The translations under genes and the position numbers were made by a program. The notes below the pieces were generated by a model. That model did no database searches. It was not told where the DNA came from and saw only the letters and a list, made by a program, of their open reading frames with translations. Shown one piece after another: positions 16,169 to 20,666 of a stretch of DNA of 20,666 bases. The stretch lies in assembly GCA_947311815.1 (NCBI GenBank), contig CAMZMA010000142.1, positions 1 through 20,666 of the forward strand, read 5' to 3'. Numbering within the stretch: the stretch's first letter is position 1; each line of letters starts with the position of its first letter. The stretch comes from an uncultured Flavobacteriaceae bacterium. GTDB lineage: Bacteria; Bacteroidota; Bacteroidia; Flavobacteriales; Flavobacteriaceae.

Positions 16169-16791
16169 AAGAGTTAGATGTAGCAACATGGAATAGAAAA
16201 GAGCATTTCGAGTTTTTTAAGCAATTTTCTGATCCTTATTTTGGAGTCACGGTTGATGTAAATGTGACCAAAGCATATCAATTTGCAAAAAAAAATAATC
16301 ACTCATTTTTTGTGTTATATCTGCATGCGTGCATGAAAGCAATCAATGCTGTAGAAAATTTTAAATACAGAATTAAAGAGGATAAAATTGTAATACACGA
16401 TGTAATTCATGCATCAGCAACTATTTTAAGACCCAATAATACCTTCGGATTTTCATTCATTCATTTTTCTGAAGATTTTACAGTATTTAACGAAAATTTT
16501 TTAGCAGAAAAAAAGAGAATTTTTAATAGCCCCCATTTATTTCCGCCAACAAATTCAGAAGATTGTGTGTATTGTTCTGCAATGCCATGGATAAATTTTA
16601 CAGGTCATAAAGAACCTTTAGCAGGTTTTTCGGTAGAATCTGTACCCAAATTGGCATTTTCAAAATTTAAAAAAGAAAAAGGCGCATTATTAATGCCTGT
16701 TTCTATCAAAGTAAATCATGCCTTAATGGATGGTTACCACGTAGGAATGTTTTTTGAAAAGTTTCAAGTAGAATTAGATAAAATAGCCTAA
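16165..16791 (+). CDS. Chloramphenicol acetyltransferase-family acyltransferase (CatA-like fold)
   Basis: The 208-residue protein belongs to the trimeric CAT family. The N-terminal signature WNRKEHFEFF (residues 9-18, with the structural Arg11) matches that of CatA. Ser138 in CSAMPW corresponds to the oxyanion serine, and NHALMDGYHVG carries catalytic His185 and structural Asp189. Acetyl-CoA-dependent O-acylation is therefore likely. The chloramphenicol pocket cannot be judged from motifs. The gene overlaps the HAD gene by four bases (ATGA) in a metabolic operon, with no mobile-element signs, so it looks like a native chromosomal acyltransferase and not an acquired resistance gene. Its stop codon overlaps the -7 box of the next gene. 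Confidence 0.88.
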   Translation: MKELDVATWNRKEHFEFFKQFSDPYFGVTVDVNVTKAYQFAKKNNHSFFVLYLHACMKAINAVENFKYRIKEDKIVIHDVIHASATILRPNNTFGFSFIHFSEDFTVFNENFLAEKKRIFNSPHLFPPTNSEDCVYCSAMPWINFTGHKEPLAGFSVESVPKLAFSKFKKEKGALLMPVSIKVNHALMDGYHVGMFFEKFQVELDKIA

Positions 16792-16796
16792 ATTTG
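16789..16796 (+). promoter_or_regulatory. Probable -7 promoter box for the 88-residue protein gene
   Basis: TAAATTTG overlaps the stop codon of the CAT-family gene and lies 20 bases before the ATG at 16817, allowing a leader of about 15 bases. An AGGA (16811-16814) near the ATG may be a weak ribosome site. Confidence 0.5.
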
Positions 16797-16816
16797 CAAC
16801 CTAAAAAAACAGGATT

Positions 16817-17083
16817 ATGGCAAGTATTAAAAACTTAAAAAAAGACATTAATTATACCTTAGGAGATTTAATTGAAGAATGTTACGTTTGGGAATTATTA
16901 AACCCAAAAGAAGACACAAAAAAATCGGAAGCAATTATAGATGAAGCAATCGTGACTTTCGATACTTTGTTAGACAAATTAAATGCAAAAGGCGTAGAAA
17001 ATAAAAAAGCACACTTTAAAGCAATTAAAGCTGAGTTAGAAGCAAAAGCGGATGATTTAGTGTCAAAAATCAACAAATTGTAA
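16817..17083 (+). CDS. Small conserved flavobacterial protein, helical, unknown function
   Basis: An 88-residue, highly charged, probably all-helical cytoplasmic protein without Cys-rich motifs, signal peptide or membrane segment. Landmarks are LGDLIEECYVWELLNPKED (15-33), KKSEAIIDEAIVTFDTLLDK (35-54) and a lysine/glutamate-rich end. I recall similar short proteins as widely present hypothetical genes in flavobacteria, but I know of no function. It has its own -7 box and terminator, so it is probably transcribed alone as well as by read-through from the operon. Coding status is well supported by length, context and flanking signals. Confidence 0.8.
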   Translation: MASIKNLKKDINYTLGDLIEECYVWELLNPKEDTKKSEAIIDEAIVTFDTLLDKLNAKGVENKKAHFKAIKAELEAKADDLVSKINKL

Positions 17084-17106
17084 ATTATTTACAACTAGAT
17101 ATTTTA

Positions 17107-17136
17107 TCCATTTTCTTATGAAAATGGATTTTTTTT
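17107..17136 (+). terminator. Intrinsic terminator after the 88-residue protein gene
   Basis: TCCATTTTC and GAAAATGGA form a perfect 9-bp stem with a TTAT loop, followed by eight T. It lies 23 bases past the stop codon. Confidence 0.9.
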
Positions 17137-17139
17137 GCG

Positions 17140-17147
17140 TAAATTTG
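17140..17147 (+). promoter_or_regulatory. Probable -7 promoter box for the 64-residue protein gene
   Basis: TAAATTTG begins three bases after the T run of the preceding terminator. The distance to the ATG at 17205 is 57 bases, so this transcript would carry a leader of about 50 bases, the longest among the TAAATTTG promoters on this strand. Confidence 0.5.
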
Positions 17148-17204
17148 AACAGAAAAAGCAATAAAAACGAGTTGTATTCGTTTTAAAATAAAAGTAAAGA
17201 AAAA

Positions 17205-17399
17205 ATGGCTAGAGCAATGTTCGAGTATACCAAAACAGTACTCAAAAAAGTAAGTTTTAACTCAGAATTATTTTGTAAAGAAGTAGATAAAGCCTTAAAA
17301 AGATTATTACCCTATGAAATTGATGAATTAGTCATTTGGTTAAAATCTTTTACCGCAAACAAACCAGAACTAAATGTTTGTTTAGCTTTAATACCATAA
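17205..17399 (+). CDS. Small conserved flavobacterial protein of 64 residues, unknown function
   Basis: The product starts MARAMFEYTKTVLKKVSFN and contains FCKEVDKALKRLLPYEIDEL (23-42) and a terminal VCLALIP. It has no signal peptide or membrane helix and reads as two or three amphipathic helices. I recall near-identical short proteins annotated as hypothetical in many flavobacteria; no function is known to me. It is isolated between two terminators with its own -7 box, so it is a stand-alone gene. Its tight packaging and recognisable sequence argue against a chance frame. Confidence 0.78.
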   Translation: MARAMFEYTKTVLKKVSFNSELFCKEVDKALKRLLPYEIDELVIWLKSFTANKPELNVCLALIP

Positions 17400-17401
17400 A
17401 G

Positions 17402-17432
17402 AAAAAAAGGAAGCGATTAGCTTCCTTTTTTT
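17402..17432 (+). terminator. Intrinsic terminator after the 64-residue protein gene
   Basis: AAAAAAAGGAAGC and GCTTCCTTTTTTT form a 13-bp stem with a GATTA loop, starting 3 bases past the stop codon. The seven-T arm serves as the U tract, and the symmetric A run could make it work in both directions. Confidence 0.92.
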
Positions 17433-17435
17433 CGT

Positions 17436-17443
17436 TAAATTTG
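17436..17443 (+). promoter_or_regulatory. Probable -7 promoter box of the multihaem cytochrome gene, near-leaderless
   Basis: TAAATTTG ends only 4 bases before the ATG at 17448 and begins 4 bases after the preceding terminator. Transcription would start at or inside the start codon. No clear -33 TTG is present because the terminator stem occupies that place. Confidence 0.45.
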
Positions 17444-17447
17444 TAGC

Positions 17448-19247
17448 ATGGGTAAAACAAATCAGTTTAGATTTATAGTGCTACTGTTACTTATTACTTT
17501 AATGTATGTGCTTTTTCACCTTTTTAATAAAAAAAATAGTAGCACTAACTATACAAAACTCATCAATAAAAAATCTTCTTGTATTTCTTGTCACACGCCA
17601 ATACAAGGTTTTTCTGATGCACATTCGCCCGATAAAACAACCTGTATTTCTTGTCATTTAGGTGATGCTGCTTCTAGCACAAAAGAACAAGCTCATAAAA
17701 CCATGGTTTCGGTACCAGGAAATTTATCGAACGCTTCAAAAACCTGTGCAAAATGCCATCTAGGAATTGATACCCGTGTAAAAAACTCGATGATGAATAC
17801 CATGAGCGGTATTATTTCTGTTGATAAATATGTCTTTGGAGAGAATGATAATTTAGATAGTTTGTTTACCATTCATCATTTAAAAAATAACACATCCGCA
17901 GAAAAACATTTGCGAAATAAATGTGCTTCTTGCCATATTGGTAATGAAAAAGCACATCCAAATCCGATTTCTCAATTATCTAGAGGAGGCGGTTGTACAG
18001 CGTGTCATTTAAATTATTCTGATGATGGAAAAGTGGCGCATCAGCAAAAAGATTTTACCAAATATCATCCATCTTTGTCGTTAAAAATTACCGATAACCA
18101 TTGCTTCGGATGTCATAGTAGGTCGGGTAGAATTGCCACCAATTATTTAGGATGGCATGAAACCGTTTTTAAGGATACTTTACAAAACAATCCTAATTAT
18201 TGGACACTTGATGATCGTCGTATCTTTGAAAAAAAACAAGCCGATATTCATCACACAAAAGGATTGAGTTGTATAGATTGTCACGATGCAAATGAGGTGA
18301 TGGGCGATGGAAATTTGTATGCGCATCAAGAAGATGCTGTAACGGTACAATGTATTGATTGTCATTTTTTATCCGAAGTAAAAACGGTTGGTTTTAGCGA
18401 GTTATCTGCATCAGAACAGCGAATTGTTAGGTTAAGAAAAATGGATAAAAATCATCAATTTGTTACAGTTAATGAAAGTAAAAAAGTATTACTGAACGTA
18501 ATCAAAGAAAACAATACGGCATTTTTAATAACTAAAAATACGCATCAAAAAATACCGCTTTCAAAACCTGCAAAAAATTGTACAAAATCGGTTCATAAAA
18601 ATGTAAGTTGTAGTACGTGTCATACCAATTGGGCACCACAATGTATTTCTTGTCACACTTCTTTTGATGCTAATGAAGACGGATACGATTTGTTGTCTAA
18701 AAAATGGAAAATGGGCAATTGGTTAGAAAAAGGATCAGATTATTTAGCGGAATATCCAACCTTGGGTGTGCAAGAAAAAAATGGCAAAAAAACGATTAAA
18801 ACTTTTGCTCCAGGAATGATAATGCACTTAAAGAAAGATAATAAAAATACTAATTTTCATCGTTTGTTTGCTCCAGTAAGTGCACATACTATTTCATCAA
18901 AAGGAAAAACGTGTACAGAATGTCATAATAATCCTGTTGTGTTAGGTTACGGAAGAGGAGATTTAAGGTTTGAAAAAGGAGATTGGAGTTTTACACCAAA
19001 ATATCCGTTAGAAAAAGATGGATTGCCAAAAGATGCATGGGGTGCATTTTTTAAAGAACCGATTGCGGCAATAGCTACCAGAAAAAATACCCGACCATTT
19101 TCGTTAAAAGAGCAGCGTAAAATTTTAGAAGTAGGGTCTTGTTTTACTTGTCATAAAGAAACCAGTAGTATTGCCAATGCAATGTTGAGTAATTATAAAG
19201 AAACATTAAAAAAACGAAGCGTGCAATGTGTTATTTCTTCGTACTAA
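17448..19247 (+). CDS. Membrane-anchored multihaem c-type cytochrome with 12 CXXCH sites
   Basis: A 599-residue protein with an N-terminal membrane helix (residues 9-26), which may be an uncleaved anchor, and a long periplasmic part. Twelve CXXCH haem-attachment motifs start at Cys45, 66, 100, 159, 183, 219, 275, 302, 388, 399, 489 and 565. Many extra His residues, several in HH pairs (143-144, 268-269), could be distal ligands. Two gaps of over 80 residues (306-388 and 403-489) separate the haem groups. Electron transfer in the periplasm is the expected role, but the partner is not evident: no quinol oxidase, Sox, Nrf or porin gene is adjacent. The C-terminus (SVQCVISSY) ends abruptly with a lone Cys594. 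Cytochrome maturation genes are not in the window. Confidence 0.9.
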   Translation: MGKTNQFRFIVLLLLITLMYVLFHLFNKKNSSTNYTKLINKKSSCISCHTPIQGFSDAHSPDKTTCISCHLGDAASSTKEQAHKTMVSVPGNLSNASKTCAKCHLGIDTRVKNSMMNTMSGIISVDKYVFGENDNLDSLFTIHHLKNNTSAEKHLRNKCASCHIGNEKAHPNPISQLSRGGGCTACHLNYSDDGKVAHQQKDFTKYHPSLSLKITDNHCFGCHSRSGRIATNYLGWHETVFKDTLQNNPNYWTLDDRRIFEKKQADIHHTKGLSCIDCHDANEVMGDGNLYAHQEDAVTVQCIDCHFLSEVKTVGFSELSASEQRIVRLRKMDKNHQFVTVNESKKVLLNVIKENNTAFLITKNTHQKIPLSKPAKNCTKSVHKNVSCSTCHTNWAPQCISCHTSFDANEDGYDLLSKKWKMGNWLEKGSDYLAEYPTLGVQEKNGKKTIKTFAPGMIMHLKKDNKNTNFHRLFAPVSAHTISSKGKTCTECHNNPVVLGYGRGDLRFEKGDWSFTPKYPLEKDGLPKDAWGAFFKEPIAAIATRKNTRPFSLKEQRKILEVGSCFTCHKETSSIANAMLSNYKETLKKRSVQCVISSY

Positions 19248-19266
19248 ATTTCTAAATAACCCATCT

Positions 19267-20355
19267 TTATATCTTGTCATTCATGTTGTCTCCGCAATTA
19301 GAGCAAAATGGTAAATGTGCAAAATTTTCAGAATCACATTTTTTACATTTTTTAAATAATTCAAGCCCACAAAATCGACAGAAGTTAGTTACAATTCCAT
19401 AGGTTTCTGTTTTGTCTTTTTTTCCAACTGACTTGTCCCATTTTTTAACAATAAAATCTTTTCCACAAGAAGGACACATATGGTTATCCAGTGCTTTTTC
19501 TGCTGTTTCAGTTTCTACTTTTTTGGCTCTTTCGGCAGTTGATTTTTTTAATTCTTTTTTCTTTTCTTCTATAAATGTTTTTATTTTATTTATTGCATAA
19601 ATACCGAAAAGAACACTTAAAATTATTCCAACAGTATATTTTATATATCCACCATAACTCGGTAAATATGGCACTAATCCAAAAAAGAAAGCATAAAAAG
19701 AGAATAGTACAAAACCTAAAAATAAAGGCCAATATTTATGTTTTCTGAATTTTATTATAAAAAATATGCCTAAAATTAGAATTGGAAGAATAAATAATAA
19801 TCGAATTAAAAAAACTTTTAAATTGTATTTTTTTATAGCCTTTTCTCTTTCGTTATAAGCTCTATCTTGCTCTTTATCAATAAGTTTTACTATTTCTGCT
19901 TTTTTCTTCTTTAATAAATTTATTTGATTGTTACTTTCTGATAATTCCTTATTCCATTCTTGTTGCGTTTTGTAATATTCATCAAGTTCATTGGCTCTTG
20001 ATAAGATTTCTTTATCTTCTTTAGGTGAGCCTATTGTTTTTCTTGCCTCTAACCAATTATCAAATGATTTTTTAGCATTGTTATAGTTATTCTTAACAAT
20101 TTTGATGGTGTTTATAATGCTTATTCTTTTTTCAGATTTTAAACGAATTTTAGTTTCAATTTTTTCGATTTCTGAATACTTTGTTTTTATCAATTCTATG
20201 TTTTGAAACTCCTCTACAGTTGGTCTTTCTTCCCATTCATCTACGTCATCAAGTAATTTTCCAGAAAGAGAAATTAAAAAACCACATAAAACAATTGCTA
20301 TTATATAATTAATCAGTTTTGATGTTTTCTCTAATTTTTTATTATTAAATTTCAT
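19267..20355 (-). CDS. Membrane protein with a coiled coil and C-terminal zinc ribbons
   Basis: The 362-residue protein has a membrane helix at about 15-32, then a long charged coiled-coil region (45-178), then three closely spaced helices (181-203, 210-229, 238-257). A lysine/glutamate-rich linker leads to a Cys-rich tail. Four Cys pairs are seen: CPSC (294-297), CRFC (326-329), CKKC (337-340) and CSNC (351-354), fitting two zinc ribbons. By helix count the coiled coil would lie outside and the zinc tail inside the cell, or the reverse if the topology flips. The function is unknown. The gene converges on the cytochrome gene with a 19-base gap that contains no obvious terminator. Confidence 0.75.
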   Translation of the reverse strand: MKFNNKKLEKTSKLINYIIAIVLCGFLISLSGKLLDDVDEWEERPTVEEFQNIELIKTKYSEIEKIETKIRLKSEKRISIINTIKIVKNNYNNAKKSFDNWLEARKTIGSPKEDKEILSRANELDEYYKTQQEWNKELSESNNQINLLKKKKAEIVKLIDKEQDRAYNEREKAIKKYNLKVFLIRLLFILPILILGIFFIIKFRKHKYWPLFLGFVLFSFYAFFFGLVPYLPSYGGYIKYTVGIILSVLFGIYAINKIKTFIEEKKKELKKSTAERAKKVETETAEKALDNHMCPSCGKDFIVKKWDKSVGKKDKTETYGIVTNFCRFCGLELFKKCKKCDSENFAHLPFCSNCGDNMNDKI

Positions 20356-20431
20356 ATGTTGGTTTTTTAAGAATAACTGATATTCAATACCTTAACTTAA
20401 CGCAGCAAAGGTTAACTTCTAATTTAGTACT

Positions 20432-20439
20432 CAAATGTA
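20432..20439 (-). promoter_or_regulatory. Possible -7 box for the zinc-ribbon membrane protein gene
   Basis: TACATTTG on the minus strand matches TAnnTTTG and would give a leader of about 70 bases to the ATG at 20355. A clear -33 TTG is missing. Confidence 0.35.
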
Positions 20440-20567
20440 CATATTTTTTATTATTCTTTTTCGTTATTGTGTAAAGTTAATATTTTAAAAATTTAGATTG
20501 TTATAAAATGAAAAATTAGAGGTCAGTAGATAGTTTCATAACCATAATTCCCTATATATCAATAATT

Positions 20568-20666
20568 CTGTCTGGTCGAGCCTTTCGTCTACGCTCAAGA
20601 TAAACTAAAGTCGAGACCTTTTTATGAGATGAATTATATTCAATAGTTCTCGACTGCGCTCGAACC
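20568..20666. repeat. Intergenic inverted repeat with a second repeat nested in one arm, reaching the window edge
   Basis: The right arm (20646-20666) reads, on the minus strand, GGTTCGAGC GCA GTCGAGAAC. The left arm on the plus strand is GGTCGAGC (20574-20581) and GTCGAGACC (20610-20618), separated by 28 bases instead of GCA. The arms flank a 27-base AT-rich loop. The 28-base interruption contains, on the minus strand, AGTTTATCTTGAGCGTAGAC, which resembles another intergenic repeat I associate with flavobacteria. The remaining gap, 20356-20567, holds the putative promoter and nothing else I can identify. Confidence 0.65.

Noticed and set aside
16165..16791. CAT-family gene as part of an acquired resistance island
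   Set aside because: It is fused by overlap into a metabolic operon with similar base composition, and there is no integrase, IS or att-like repeat beside it.
18577..18606. A thirteenth haem site in the cytochrome at CTKSVH (residues 378-383)
   Set aside because: The second cysteine is missing, so covalent attachment of a normal c-type haem is not supported.
1..20666. tRNA, rRNA, riboswitch, CRISPR, toxin-antitoxin or phage genes
   Set aside because: I looked through the intergenic stretches on both strands and saw no cloverleaf, conserved RNA motif or matching protein.

Overview
The window is AT-rich chromosomal DNA from a Gram-negative member of the Bacteroidota, most likely a flavobacterium of the Polaribacter/Tenacibaculum kind. 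The class-level call rests on the promoter style (repeated TAnnTTTG -7 boxes, few Shine-Dalgarno sites), a Bacteroidota-style lipoprotein, a cyclophilin-FKBP fusion, a TamB protein diverging from tsaD, and flavobacterial small proteins. The genus is a guess.

Layout. At 1-3028 (minus) tsaD is followed after one base by an LTA-synthase/phosphoglycerol-transferase-type membrane enzyme. That enzyme is broken by a one-base frameshift near 1412-1417 and ends in a purine-rich tail that runs into the start of a further gene cut by the window edge. tamB (3145-7581, plus) diverges from tsaD. A shared bidirectional terminator separates tamB from the minus-strand group prfC > triplicated beta-barrel-like protein > cyclophilin-FKBP isomerase (11780 down to 7651). 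Between prfC and a lipoprotein gene (12118-12651, minus) lies a roughly 260 bp MITE-like element with terminal inverted repeats and a long internal palindrome.

From 12732 to 16791 (plus) six closely packed genes look like one operon: idi (isoprenoid precursors), a 6-pyruvoyl-tetrahydropterin-synthase-type enzyme, manA, kdsB (LPS Kdo activation), a HAD phosphatase and a CAT-fold acetyltransferase. The last four are joined by a 5-base gap or by overlaps of 1 and 4 bases. Two small flavobacterial proteins follow, each with its own -7 box and terminator. Next comes a membrane-anchored c-type cytochrome with twelve CXXCH haem sites, facing a coiled-coil, multi-pass, zinc-ribbon membrane protein. 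The right edge (20568-20666) is an intergenic inverted repeat with a second repeat apparently nested in one arm.

Most genes are housekeeping. The parts least explained by known biology are the MITE-like element, the triplicated barrel protein coupled to prfC, the orphan 12-haem cytochrome, the decaying LTA-synthase-like gene, and the near-leaderless TAAATTTG promoters. I see no defence system, phage, CRISPR array, tRNA or rRNA.
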